This document shows positions 54,827-63,466 of a stretch of DNA of 64,000 nucleotides, in pieces. The notes beneath the pieces were generated by a model, which worked only from the letters and a program-made list of their open reading frames with translations, did not search any database and was not told where the DNA came from. Numbering within the stretch: position 1 is the stretch's first letter; each line of letters starts with the position of its first letter. Position numbers and translations under genes: made by a program. Origin of the DNA: Blautia glucerasea. GTDB lineage: Bacteria > Bacillota > Clostridia > Lachnospirales > Lachnospiraceae. Where the stretch lies: contig NZ_JAAITU010000003.1 of NCBI RefSeq assembly GCF_013304385.1, forward strand, positions 62,001-126,000, written 5' to 3'.

Positions 54827-54928
54827 CCGGCAGGATTGCAGAGGTGCGCAGGAGAAGTATGTCATGCAATTGCATGACGCGCACCTCGCAGCAAGAATGC
54901 CGAGGCATTCTTGAGAAGGGATTGCCGG
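54827..54928. repeat. Branched structured element, plsX-rnc gap
   Basis: CCGGCA (54827-54832) pairs with TGCCGG (54923-54928), followed by TTTT. It encloses stem GAGGTGCGC (54841-54849) with GCGCACCTC (54879-54887), which contains the 18-bp palindrome GTCATGCAATTGCATGAC (54861-54878), and a second hairpin AAGAATGCC-GA-GGCATTCTT (54893-54912). It may end the plsX transcript. No coding potential. Confidence 0.65.
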
Positions 54929-55027
54929 TTTTGGGGACAGCCTGGAACGGCAGCCCTTTCTTGTGTGTAGCAGGAAATTATTCAGTAATGTTTGCAATAG
55001 GATGATTTATTATAATAAGGAGATAAT

Positions 55028-55711
55028 ATGGAGACGAATTTAACGGAATTGGAGAGCAGGATCGGGTACAGCTTTAAAGATAAAACCCTTCTTGTGAAAG
55101 CCTTGACCCATAGCTCTTATGCAAATGAAAAAAAGCTTGGAAAAGGAGGCTGTAATGAACGGCTGGAATTCTTAGGAGATGCAGTGCTGGAACTGATCAG
55201 CAGTCATTTTCTTTTTGAAAAATATCCAAAGCTTCCGGAAGGAGAATTAACAAAGAAACGTGCAAGCCTGGTATGTGAGCCAAGCCTTGCATTTTGTGCA
55301 AGGGATTTTGAGTTGCCTAAGTATCTGCTCCTTGGCAGAGGAGAGGAACTTACAGGAGGACGGAACAGGGATTCTATTGTCTCAGATGCAACAGAGGCTC
55401 TTCTTGGGGCTATTTATCTGGACGGTGGTTTTGCTAATGCAAAGGAGTTTGTATTGGATTTTATACTGAATGACCTGGAGCATAAGCAGCTCTTTTATGA
55501 TAGCAAGACCATCCTGCAGGAAATTGTCCAGGAGAATCTGAGTCATGGAGTAGAATACCGCCTTGTGGGAGAATCAGGACCGGATCACAACAAAAGTTTT
55601 ACAGTGGAAGTGCTGGTGAATGACCAGGTAATGGGACAGGGCACCGGACACACCAAGAAAGCTGCAGAGCAGGCAGCTGCTTATGAGGCAATCCGAAAAC
55701 TGAGAAAATAA
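55028..55711 (+). CDS. rnc: Ribonuclease III
   Basis: A 227-residue double-strand RNA endonuclease for rRNA and mRNA processing. RIGYSFKDKTLLVKALTHSSYANE, the catalytic signature NERLEFLGDAVLELI, DATEALLGAIYLDGG, and a C-terminal dsRNA-binding domain (residues about 155-225, ending KKAAEQAAAYEAIRKL). AAGGAGATAAT precedes the ATG. First gene of the rnc-smc-ftsY block; smc begins 17 bp after the stop. Confidence 0.97.
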   Translation: METNLTELESRIGYSFKDKTLLVKALTHSSYANEKKLGKGGCNERLEFLGDAVLELISSHFLFEKYPKLPEGELTKKRASLVCEPSLAFCARDFELPKYLLLGRGEELTGGRNRDSIVSDATEALLGAIYLDGGFANAKEFVLDFILNDLEHKQLFYDSKTILQEIVQENLSHGVEYRLVGESGPDHNKSFTVEVLVNDQVMGQGTGHTKKAAEQAAAYEAIRKLRK

Positions 55712-55728
55712 AGGGCCATAGGTAAAAT

Positions 55729-58700
55729 ATGTACTTAAAAAATATTGAAGTGCAAGGATTTAAATCATTTGCACAGAAGATCAATTTTGAATTTCACAAT
55801 GGCATTACTGGTATTGTAGGGCCTAACGGCAGCGGAAAAAGCAATGTTGGTGATGCAGTACGCTGGGTTCTTGGAGAACAGAGTGCCAAGCAGCTTCGAG
55901 GCGGCAATATGCAGGATGTTATTTTCTCAGGAACAGAGACAAGAAAGCCATTAAGCTTTGCCTCCGTTGCCATTACGCTGGATAACAGTGACCATAAGCT
56001 GCCAGTGGAGTTTAATGAGGTAACAGTTACAAGGCGTTTGTACCGCTCCGGTGAAAGTGAATATCTGATCAACGGCAGTGCATGCAGGTTGAAAGACATT
56101 AATGAGATGTTTTATGATACCGGTATCGGAAAGGAAGGCTATTCCATTATCGGACAGGGGCAGATCGACAAGATCTTAAGCGGAAAGCCAGAGGATCGAA
56201 GAGAACTGTTTGATGAGGCAGCAGGAATCGTCAAGTATAAACGCAGGAAAAATACCACCATCAAAAAGCTGGAGGATGAACAACAGAATCTGGTTCGTGT
56301 AACCGATATCTTAAGCGAGCTTACCAAGCAGCTTGGACCTTTGGAACGTCAGTCTGAAACGGCAAGGATCTATTTAGCGAAAAGGGACAGCTTAAGGGAA
56401 CTGGATGTAAATATGTTCCTTTTGGAAAGCCGGCAGACAGAAAAGGATCTGTTGGTGTTAAGAGAGAAGAATGAAACAGCATCTGTACAGCTTGAAGATA
56501 CCAACAGAGAATACCAGCATACAAAGGTAGAGTATGACCGTCTGGAGCAGGAACTGGAAGAACTGAATCAGCAGATGGATGAGCTGAGGGAAAAGACCCA
56601 GCAAAATGCGTTGCAAAAGCAGCAGTTGGAAGGCCAGATCAATGTTTTAAACGAGCAGATCCAGGCAGGCTTGCAAAGTGATACACATTTTAAGAACCGT
56701 CTGGAAATTGTGGAAGAGGATCTGAAGCAGAGACAGCAGGCCAGATCTGAAGTAGAAGAAGAGAAGGGATCTCTTCATACCATTGTAAAAGAAGCTCAGA
56801 AACGGCTGACAGACCAGGAAGACAGACTGCATACGGTGCAGGAACAGATCTCCCAGTGTGAAAGTGCAGTAGAAGACGGCAAGAACGAGATCATAGAGAT
56901 CTTGAATTCCAGAGCTACCACAAAAGGAAAGGCTCAGAGATTTGATACTTTGATGGAGCAGGTGGGGATTCGTAAGGCAGAAGTAAATCAACACATTCTT
57001 CACCTGAAAAGTGAGGAAGCCCAGCAGAAGACCATTCGGGCAAAAGCCCAGTCAGAGTATGACCAGATCACAGAAGAGATCCATCAGATCGATCAGAAGT
57101 CCAGACAGATGGACCAGCAGGTACATAGTCTTAGTGAAGATCTGAAAAAACAGACCACACAGCTGGAGATCAGTCAGACCGCCTACCACAGGGAAGCATC
57201 CAGGCTGGAATCCTTGCGGAATATTACAGAACGCTATGACGGATATGGCAACAGTATCCGCAGGGTCATGGAGCAGAAAGACCGGGTATCCGGCATCCGT
57301 GGTGTGGTAGCAGATCTGATCCAGGTTAACAAAGAGTATGAGATTGCCATTGAGACAGCCCTTGGAGGAAGTATCCAGAATATTGTTACTGACAATGAGC
57401 AGACTGCAAAAAGGATGATCGAATACCTGAAGAAGAACCGTTTCGGTCGTGCCACATTTCTCCCTTTGAACAGCATTAATACAAGAGGGGAGTTCAGTCA
57501 GAAAGATGCATTAAAGGAGGCGGGTGTGATAGGCCTGGCTTCTGATCTGGTTACCACAGAGAAAGAATATACAGGGCTTACCAGATACCTTCTTGGCAGA
57601 GTCCTGGTAGTGGATCAGATTGACCATGCAATTGCCATTGCAAAAAAGTATCACCACAGCCTGCGTATGGTAACCATTGAGGGAGAATCCTTAAGTCCGG
57701 GCGGGTCCATGACAGGTGGTGCGTTTAAGAATAACAGCAATCTTCTGGGAAGGCGCAGGGAGATCGAGGAACTGGAAGGAAAGGTGGCTGCCCAAAAGGA
57801 AGAGGTAAGCCGTCTGGCTGCTTCTATGGAAGAGAACAGGCATAACCGCAATCAGCTCCGTGAGCAGATTTCACAGCTGCAGGAACAGCTGCGCAGCAAA
57901 TACGTAGCACAGAATACTGCAAAAATGAATCTGGTACAGCTAAATGATAAAGAGCAGGAGATCCGTGATGGATATGAAAGAATCCGTCTGGATCAGGAGC
58001 AGATCCGCAGACAGATAAGTGAGATCAAGCAGGATCATGACAAGATCGATGAAGAATTAAAAGCTTCCAGACAAGATGAGAAAGAACTGGAAACCTATAT
58101 CGAGACAAGGCAGAAGGAACTGGAAGAATGGAAAAATGAAGAAAGTTCAGTACAAAGAAAGCTGGAAGATCTTCGTCTGGAAGCATCTACCACCCAGCAG
58201 AAAGAAAGCTTTGCATCTGAGAATCTTTCCCGTCTTATTTCTGAGATCCAAGGACTTGTGCAGGAAAAACAGACTATTTTGGAAACCCTGAAGCAGGGAA
58301 ATCAGGAGATGGAAAATAAGCGCAGATCTGTGGAAGAGCTGAAAGAAGCAGTGTCCGGATTTGGCGGCCAGGAAGAGGCAGACAGACAGCAGCTGGAGAA
58401 TTGGCAGAAAGAAAAGGATCTGAAAAATACCAGCCATAAAGCCTTTTTTGAAAAAAGGGATCATTTGTCCGGCCAGATTTCCTTGCTAGATAAAGAATGC
58501 TTCCGCCTGAAAAGCCAGATGGAAAAGCTGGAGGAAAGCCGGGAGGCTCAGATTTCCTATATGTGGGAGGAGTATGAGATCACACCTAACAATGCTCTTC
58601 AATATCGAAAGGAAGAATATACAGACCTGAAGGAAATGAAGAAGCAGATCACACAGTTAAAGGATGAGATCAGAAAGCTTGGTTCTGTAAACGTAAATGC

Positions 58701-59289
58701 TATTGAGGATTATAAAAATCTTCAGGAACGTCATGCATTCCTTTCCGGCCAGTATGAGGATCTGAAAAAAGCAGAGGCTCAGCTTGAAAATATTATCCGG
58801 GAATTGGATGAAGGCATGCGTCAGCAGTTTTCCGAAAAATTCAGAGATATCCAGAGAGAGTTTGACAAAGCCTTCAAGGAATTGTTTGGGGGAGGCAAGG
58901 GTACTCTGGAATTGGAAGAAGATGTGGATATCCTGGAAGCTGGCATTAAGATTATTTCCCAGCCACCAGGCAAGAAGCTGCAGAATATGATGCAGCTGTC
59001 CGGTGGTGAGAAGGCATTGACTGCAATTGCCCTTTTATTTGCAATCCAGAACCTGAAGCCTTCACCGTTCTGTCTTCTTGATGAGATCGAGGCAGCCCTG
59101 GATGATTCCAATGTAGGAAGGTTTGCCGGGTATTTGCAGAAGTTGACGAAGAACACGCAGTTTATTATAATAACACATAGAAGGGGAACTATGAATGCAG
59201 CAGACAGACTGTACGGTATCACCATGCAGGAAAAAGGAGTATCCACTCTTGTGTCTGTTGACCTTGTGGAGAACCAGCTAACGCAGTAA
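55729..59289 (+). CDS. smc: Chromosome segregation ATPase SMC
   Basis: An 1186-residue condensin subunit. N-terminal head with GPNGSGKSNVGDAVRWVLGE; long coiled coil (about 170-500); hinge (about 510-660, with GIRGVVADLIQVNKEYEIAIE and SLSPGGSMTGGA); second coiled coil (about 670-1000); C-terminal head with LSGGEKALTAIALLFAI and LLDEIEAALDDSNV. Normal length. The ribosome site is weak (AGGTAAAAT); it lies close behind rnc. Confidence 0.98.
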   Translation: MYLKNIEVQGFKSFAQKINFEFHNGITGIVGPNGSGKSNVGDAVRWVLGEQSAKQLRGGNMQDVIFSGTETRKPLSFASVAITLDNSDHKLPVEFNEVTVTRRLYRSGESEYLINGSACRLKDINEMFYDTGIGKEGYSIIGQGQIDKILSGKPEDRRELFDEAAGIVKYKRRKNTTIKKLEDEQQNLVRVTDILSELTKQLGPLERQSETARIYLAKRDSLRELDVNMFLLESRQTEKDLLVLREKNETASVQLEDTNREYQHTKVEYDRLEQELEELNQQMDELREKTQQNALQKQQLEGQINVLNEQIQAGLQSDTHFKNRLEIVEEDLKQRQQARSEVEEEKGSLHTIVKEAQKRLTDQEDRLHTVQEQISQCESAVEDGKNEIIEILNSRATTKGKAQRFDTLMEQVGIRKAEVNQHILHLKSEEAQQKTIRAKAQSEYDQITEEIHQIDQKSRQMDQQVHSLSEDLKKQTTQLEISQTAYHREASRLESLRNITERYDGYGNSIRRVMEQKDRVSGIRGVVADLIQVNKEYEIAIETALGGSIQNIVTDNEQTAKRMIEYLKKNRFGRATFLPLNSINTRGEFSQKDALKEAGVIGLASDLVTTEKEYTGLTRYLLGRVLVVDQIDHAIAIAKKYHHSLRMVTIEGESLSPGGSMTGGAFKNNSNLLGRRREIEELEGKVAAQKEEVSRLAASMEENRHNRNQLREQISQLQEQLRSKYVAQNTAKMNLVQLNDKEQEIRDGYERIRLDQEQIRRQISEIKQDHDKIDEELKASRQDEKELETYIETRQKELEEWKNEESSVQRKLEDLRLEASTTQQKESFASENLSRLISEIQGLVQEKQTILETLKQGNQEMENKRRSVEELKEAVSGFGGQEEADRQQLENWQKEKDLKNTSHKAFFEKRDHLSGQISLLDKECFRLKSQMEKLEESREAQISYMWEEYEITPNNALQYRKEEYTDLKEMKKQITQLKDEIRKLGSVNVNAIEDYKNLQERHAFLSGQYEDLKKAEAQLENIIRELDEGMRQQFSEKFRDIQREFDKAFKELFGGGKGTLELEEDVDILEAGIKIISQPPGKKLQNMMQLSGGEKALTAIALLFAIQNLKPSPFCLLDEIEAALDDSNVGRFAGYLQKLTKNTQFIIITHRRGTMNAADRLYGITMQEKGVSTLVSVDLVENQLTQ

Positions 59290-59303
59290 GGAGGGAATGG
59301 GAT

Positions 59304-60266
59304 ATGGCAGAGGAGAAAAAAGGCTTTTTTAAAAGGCTTGTAAGTGGTCTTACCAAGACCCGTGACAACATTGTGAAAGGGTTTGACTCCCTTTTCAGCG
59401 GATATTCCAGTATTGATGATGATTTTTACGAGGAGCTGGAGGAGATCCTGATCATGGGAGATATTGGGATCAATGCCACTACAGCTATTCTTGAAAATCT
59501 GAAAAATCAGGTAGAAGAGAAGCATATCAAGGATCCTATGGAGTGCAAGGAACTTCTCATCGACAGTATTAAAGAACAGATGTATGTGGACAGCACAGAC
59601 TATGAATTTGAGAATCGTAAGTCAGTGATCCTGGTGATCGGTGTAAATGGTGTGGGCAAGACTACATCTGTAGGTAAGCTGGCAGGTAAATTAAAGGATC
59701 AGGGGAAGAGAGTGATCCTTGCAGCAGCAGATACCTTCCGTGCAGCAGCGGGAGAACAGCTGACCCAGTGGGCCAATCGTGCAGGTGTGGATATTATCGG
59801 TGGCCAGTCAGGAGCAGATCCTGCTTCAGTAGTATATGATGCAGTGGCTGCAGCAAAAGCAAGAAATGCTGACGTGCTGATCTGTGACACAGCAGGACGT
59901 CTTCACAATAAGAAGAATCTGATGGAAGAGCTTCGTAAGATTTACCGGATTCTTGAGAAAGAATATCCGGAAGCATATTTGGAGACTTTGGTTGTATTGG
60001 ATGGCACCACAGGACAGAATGCTCTTGTACAGGCTAGACAGTTTGCTGAAGTTGCCAATGTAAACGGGATCATCCTTACCAAGCTTGACGGTACAGCCAA
60101 AGGTGGTATTGCAGTGGCAATCCAGTCTGAACTGGATATTCCGGTCAAATATATCGGTGTAGGTGAGAGTATTGATGATCTGCAGAAATTTGATGCCAAC
60201 GAATTTGTAAATGCATTGTTCAATGTTGATGAAAGAGCCCGAAGCAACGGAGAAGATAATGAATAA
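59304..60266 (+). CDS. ftsY: Signal recognition particle receptor FtsY
   Basis: A 320-residue SRP-receptor GTPase that docks SRP-ribosome complexes at the membrane. N domain (residues about 1-100), then the G domain: GVNGVGKTTSVGKLAG, DTFRAAAGEQL, CDTAGRLHNKKNLMEEL, GTTGQNA and TKLDGTAKGG. The acidic A domain of E. coli is missing, as usual in Firmicutes. GGAGGGAATGGGAT precedes the ATG. Its partner ffh lies 3.6 kb downstream, beyond inserted genes. Confidence 0.97.
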   Translation: MAEEKKGFFKRLVSGLTKTRDNIVKGFDSLFSGYSSIDDDFYEELEEILIMGDIGINATTAILENLKNQVEEKHIKDPMECKELLIDSIKEQMYVDSTDYEFENRKSVILVIGVNGVGKTTSVGKLAGKLKDQGKRVILAAADTFRAAAGEQLTQWANRAGVDIIGGQSGADPASVVYDAVAAAKARNADVLICDTAGRLHNKKNLMEELRKIYRILEKEYPEAYLETLVVLDGTTGQNALVQARQFAEVANVNGIILTKLDGTAKGGIAVAIQSELDIPVKYIGVGESIDDLQKFDANEFVNALFNVDERARSNGEDNE

Positions 60267-60294
60267 ACACGGGATCGTGTAAGGAGGTAGAATA

Positions 60295-61485
60295 ATGAAA
60301 AAAACATGGAGAAATATCTGTTTTCTGCTGCTTGCAGTACTGATTCTGGCTGGATATCCTCAGATAACACATGCGGCAGTATCTGAAGCTTATGGAGATT
60401 ATACCGTTTATAATGTGACCGAATACGGGGCAGACCCTACAGGAGCACAGGCCTGTGATGCAGCTATTTCATCTGCTTTACGTGCAGCAAGAAAAAACAG
60501 TGGTAAAAAACTGCTTTATTTTCCAGCAGGATCTTATACAGTCCACGGTACGGTAAAACTTGCATCCAGGATGGTGCTGGCTGCTGATGAGCAGACGGTT
60601 GTAACAGGTACAGGCAGCAAGCTGATCAACCTGACCGGGGCTTCCGGTGCAGTGATAGATGGCGGTACCTGGAGAGGAAGGGCGGGTTCTACTGTTATTT
60701 CAGGCAACAGCGGATCTGATATCCGTCTTCTTAATATGAATGTGGAATCAGGATTGAATGGTATTAAATTACGTGCAACGACCGCATACCTGGAAAATGT
60801 AACCATTTCCAAGAGTACCAGCATTGGTATGGGACTGTCTGGTCAATGTCAGGTTACAGCCAAAGGCTGCAAGATCCTGAATAATGGTTCTGGTTATCCA
60901 AAGCAGGGACTGGGACATGGAGTAGGCGTATATGAGAAATCTGTTTTCAATATTTCCGGTTCCCAGCTGAATGGCAACCGTGAATGTGGCATTTCCGTAA
61001 AGAATGGTACAGCGTCTGTTACAAATTGTAAGCTTTACAATAATGGACGTCATGGTCTTGGTACAGCCCTTGTGTGCAATGTGACAATGACCAATTGTGA
61101 CATTTACAAAAACGGATTGAAAGACAAACATGATGGGGTTATCCTTGTTGGCGGTTCTAAAGGAACTTTTACAAATTGTAAATTCCGTGCCAATGCAGCA
61201 ACAGGGCTTCTGGTAAACGACAGTAATACCCGTGCGGTGATCAAGAAGTGTATTTTCAAGAATAATAAGGCACACAATATTTACAGTGAAAACCTGAAAT
61301 CCGGTAAGGTAAGCCTGGTGATCGACAGCTGCAGCTTTTACAAATGTAAAACATCTGATTCTGTAAGGATCCATGTAAATAAAAAATCTGCTTACAGTCT
61401 TAAGATCAAAGGAAAAAACAAGTATTACAAAGTAAAGCCAAAATATACTTTCTGGATAAAAAACAAGCTTACTTATAAAAACTAA
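60295..61485 (+). CDS. Secreted right-handed beta-helix protein
   Basis: A 396-residue protein with a signal peptide (KKTWRNICFLLLAVLILAG, cleavage near THAA). Next comes a pectate-lyase-3-like opening, YNVTEYGADPTGAQACDAAI and LYFPAGSYTVHG, then a ladder of parallel-beta-helix turns with N-terminated rungs (for example LENVTISKST, AKGCKILNNGSG, VTNCKLYNNG, MTNCDIYKNG, FTNCKFRANA). The C-terminus is basic. It could bind or cut a polysaccharide; no catalytic residues could be assigned. It separates ftsY from the usual ylxM-ffh neighbours. AAGGAGGTAGAATA precedes the ATG. The last codons lie inside a 19-bp tandem repeat. Confidence 0.8.
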   Translation: MKKTWRNICFLLLAVLILAGYPQITHAAVSEAYGDYTVYNVTEYGADPTGAQACDAAISSALRAARKNSGKKLLYFPAGSYTVHGTVKLASRMVLAADEQTVVTGTGSKLINLTGASGAVIDGGTWRGRAGSTVISGNSGSDIRLLNMNVESGLNGIKLRATTAYLENVTISKSTSIGMGLSGQCQVTAKGCKILNNGSGYPKQGLGHGVGVYEKSVFNISGSQLNGNRECGISVKNGTASVTNCKLYNNGRHGLGTALVCNVTMTNCDIYKNGLKDKHDGVILVGGSKGTFTNCKFRANAATGLLVNDSNTRAVIKKCIFKNNKAHNIYSENLKSGKVSLVIDSCSFYKCKTSDSVRIHVNKKSAYSLKIKGKNKYYKVKPKYTFWIKNKLTYKN

Positions 61486-61614
61486 GCTTACTTATAAAAA
61501 CTAAGCTTACTTATAAAAATTAAGCCTACTTATAAAAACTAAACTTACTTATCAAAACTAAATTATTCATAAAAACCAAACTTATCTGTAAAAACTAAAT
61601 TTACTTAAAAAACT
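61465..61614. repeat. 19-bp tandem repeat, eight units, across a stop codon
   Basis: Units of AAGCTTACTTATAAAAACT start at 61465 and 61484 (identical), then 61503, 61522, 61541, 61560, 61578 and 61597 with rising divergence; two units are 18 nt. The first unit encodes the last residues of the beta-helix protein and its TAA. Period and A/T richness suggest slippage; there is no spacer structure. Confidence 0.85.
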
Positions 61615-61733
61615 AATGTAACTGTTCTTTATGGGCATAGTTATGATTTGCTGCAAAATGATGTTGGGGGTAAAAGCCTCCAACGATGATACTAAATTAA
61701 AATTCTGCTGACGGCAGACGAGGAGGAAGCACA

Positions 61734-62945
61734 ATGTTGACACTGGACAGTTTTGAACAGGCATCAGAGATCGTGAAACAGGTGACACAGGAGACAAAGC
61801 TGATCAAAAGCAGTTATTTTTCCGAAATGACCGGGAATAAGGTTTATTTCAAACCGGAAAATATGCAGCGTACAGGAGCATATAAGGTACGTGGGGCTTA
61901 CTATAAGATCAGTACACTGACGGAAGAAGAGAGAAGCAAAGGGCTGATCACTGCTTCTGCAGGAAACCATGCTCAGGGTGTTGCCTATGCAGCGCATAAA
62001 TATGGGGTAAAAGCAGTGATCGTCATGCCAACCACTACACCCCTGATCAAGGTAGAGCGTACCAAAAGCTATGGGGCAAAGGTGATCCTTCATGGGGATG
62101 TATATGATGAAGCCTGTGCATTTGCACTGGAACTGGCAGAAAAAGAAGGATATACTTTCATCCATCCTTTTGATGATCAGGCAGTAGCTACAGGCCAGGG
62201 AACCATTGCCATGGAGATCGTACAGGAACTTCCGCTGGTAGATTACATTCTTGTACCTATCGGAGGCGGCGGACTTGCTACAGGAGTTTCCACACTTGCA
62301 AAGCTTCTGAATCCCCATATCAAGGTGATCGGTGTAGAGCCGGCCGGTGCAGCCTGCATGAAAGCATCGCTGGAGAAAGGGGAAGTAGTTACCCTTCCGC
62401 ATGTAAATACCATTGCAGATGGTACTGCTGTTCAGACACCAGGTTCCAAGATCTTCCCTTATATCCAGAAGAATCTGGACGGGATCATTACCATTGAGGA
62501 TGATGAATTGATCGTTGCTTTCCTGGATATGGTTGAAAATCATAAGATGGTTGTAGAAAATTCCGGACTTCTTACGGTAGCAGCCCTTCGTCATCTTGAT
62601 TTCAAGAACAAGAAAGTGGTTTCTATTTTAAGCGGTGGCAATATGGATGTGATCACCATGTCTTCTGTTGTTCAGCATGGGCTGATCCAGAGAGACCGTA
62701 TCTTTACTGTATCTGTGCTGATTCCGGACAAACCGGGTGAACTGGTACGTGTAGCAAGCATTATTGCAGAGAATCAGGGAAATGTTATCAAGCTTGAGCA
62801 TAACCAGTTTGTAAGCACCAACCGTAATGCGGCTGTTGAGCTGAAGATCACACTGGAGGCATTTGGCACAGATCACAAGAACCAGATCGTAAAAGCGCTG
62901 GAGACAGCTGGCTGCAGGCCAAAAGTGATCCGCGCCAGCCTTTAA
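61734..62945 (+). CDS. ilvA: Threonine ammonia-lyase (threonine deaminase)
   Basis: A 403-residue PLP enzyme making 2-oxobutanoate from threonine. PLP lysine in PENMQRTGAYKVRGAYYKI, TASAGNHAQGVAYAAH, PIGGGGLATGVSTLAK and SGGNMDVI for the cofactor phosphate. Residues about 325-400 form a single ACT-like regulatory domain (TVSVLIPDKPGELVRVASII), so it resembles the short TdcB-like/ACT form, not E. coli IlvA with two regulatory lobes. GAGGAGGAAGCAC precedes the ATG. No T-box is seen in the 248-bp gap, only two small hairpins (near 61666 and 61711). Confidence 0.92.
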   Translation: MLTLDSFEQASEIVKQVTQETKLIKSSYFSEMTGNKVYFKPENMQRTGAYKVRGAYYKISTLTEEERSKGLITASAGNHAQGVAYAAHKYGVKAVIVMPTTTPLIKVERTKSYGAKVILHGDVYDEACAFALELAEKEGYTFIHPFDDQAVATGQGTIAMEIVQELPLVDYILVPIGGGGLATGVSTLAKLLNPHIKVIGVEPAGAACMKASLEKGEVVTLPHVNTIADGTAVQTPGSKIFPYIQKNLDGIITIEDDELIVAFLDMVENHKMVVENSGLLTVAALRHLDFKNKKVVSILSGGNMDVITMSSVVQHGLIQRDRIFTVSVLIPDKPGELVRVASIIAENQGNVIKLEHNQFVSTNRNAAVELKITLEAFGTDHKNQIVKALETAGCRPKVIRASL

Positions 62946-63059
62946 ATTATTTGCTCAAAAATCCAGTAAATACAAGGGTTCTAGCAGTTGAACAGATTGA
63001 TTTGTGACAATCCTGTGACAAATGAGGAAAATTCTCTGGATTTTAAGCAAGATGGTATA

Positions 63060-63088
63060 TTGATTTCAAGATTTGCATATGCTATAAT
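63060..63088 (+). promoter_or_regulatory. Promoter of the antisense RNA
   Basis: TTGATT at 63060-63065, 17-bp spacer, perfect TATAAT at 63083-63088. Start near 63095. Just upstream lie two exact direct repeats TGTGACAA at 63003-63010 and 63014-63021, 11 bp apart. Confidence 0.65.
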
Positions 63089-63094
63089 TGCCAT

Positions 63095-63176
63095 AGGCGA
63101 AAAGAAATGACGAGTCCATGGAGACAAAAAGAGTGAAGCCCTCAGTACTGCGAATACTGGGGGCTTCTTCTTGTTT
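63095..63176 (+). ncRNA. Putative type I antitoxin RNA
   Basis: A short transcript of about 80 nt with its own strong promoter and the terminator AAGCCCTCAGTA (63136-63147) with TACTGGGGGCTT (63155-63166), followed by a T-rich end. Its 5' part contains GAAAAGAAATGACGA (63099-63113), repeated exactly at 63280-63294. There the same strand is antisense to codons of the small minus-strand membrane peptide. The RNA could therefore pair with the toxin mRNA near its start, and also across the shared terminator. It has no convincing coding frame. Confidence 0.6.
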
Positions 63177-63214
63177 ATTTATAGTAGACAAGAAACTACT
63201 AGGCTAGTGTTGTC

Positions 63215-63304
63215 TCACTTATCACCATCTAACCATTTGCAAACATAATAGGCGGCTATGCTCGCCAGGCAGGAGATAAGAAAAGAAATGACGATGTTTT
63301 CCAT
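63215..63304 (-). CDS. Small membrane peptide, putative Fst/Ldr-like type I toxin
   Basis: A 29-codon frame, too short for routine gene calling. The peptide begins MENIVISFLI, is hydrophobic through the middle (one membrane helix) and ends VCKWLDGDK. The late tryptophan-leucine and charged tail resemble Fst/PepA1-type toxins, although the proline common in that family is missing. An excellent ribosome site, GGGAGGAGGTG, lies eight bases before the ATG (63304). Its mRNA would run toward, and overlap, the convergent RNA at 63095-63176 and share its bidirectional terminator. Toxicity is inferred from architecture only. Confidence 0.65.
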   Translation of the reverse strand: MENIVISFLISCLASIAAYYVCKWLDGDK

Positions 63305-63353
63305 ATGGACTGCACCTCCTCCCGTTGCCGGGTATCGGCTGGACAACATATTT

Positions 63354-63362
63354 AGTATAGCA
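63354..63362 (-). promoter_or_regulatory. Extended -10 promoter of the small membrane peptide
   Basis: On the minus strand TGCTATACT: an extended TG motif with TATACT at 63359-63354. The -35 region is a poor match. Start near 63347, leader of about 43 nt. Confidence 0.45.
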
Positions 63363-63399
63363 TGGCTCAGAACAAAATGGAATATGCAGAAATGACTAC

Positions 63400-63427
63400 C
63401 CGGTACAAATTAATGTGCCGGTTTTTT
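63400..63427 (+). terminator. Terminator between the toxin locus and ylxM
   Basis: CCGGTACA (63400-63407) pairs with TGTGCCGG (63414-63421), one G-U, followed by TTTTTT. It acts on + strand transcripts and would insulate ylxM-ffh from upstream read-through. Confidence 0.65.
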
Positions 63428-63466
63428 GAACCATTTTATCAATAGATGAACGTAGACGAAAAGACA

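Noticed and set aside
54992-55016. Promoter directly before rnc (TTGCAA, TATAAT)
   Set aside because: Spacing is only 13 bp and the -10 would abut the ribosome site, leaving no room for a leader.
61465-61614. Possible CRISPR-like array
   Set aside because: The 19-bp units abut with no spacers and decay gradually; no cas genes are present.
61486-61733. T-box or other amino-acid leader for ilvA
   Set aside because: No T-box core (GGTACCGCG-like) and no antiterminator pair; only small hairpins and tandem repeats.
61764-62594. Long minus-strand open frame inside ilvA
   Set aside because: Shadow of ilvA with no domain and no translation signal.
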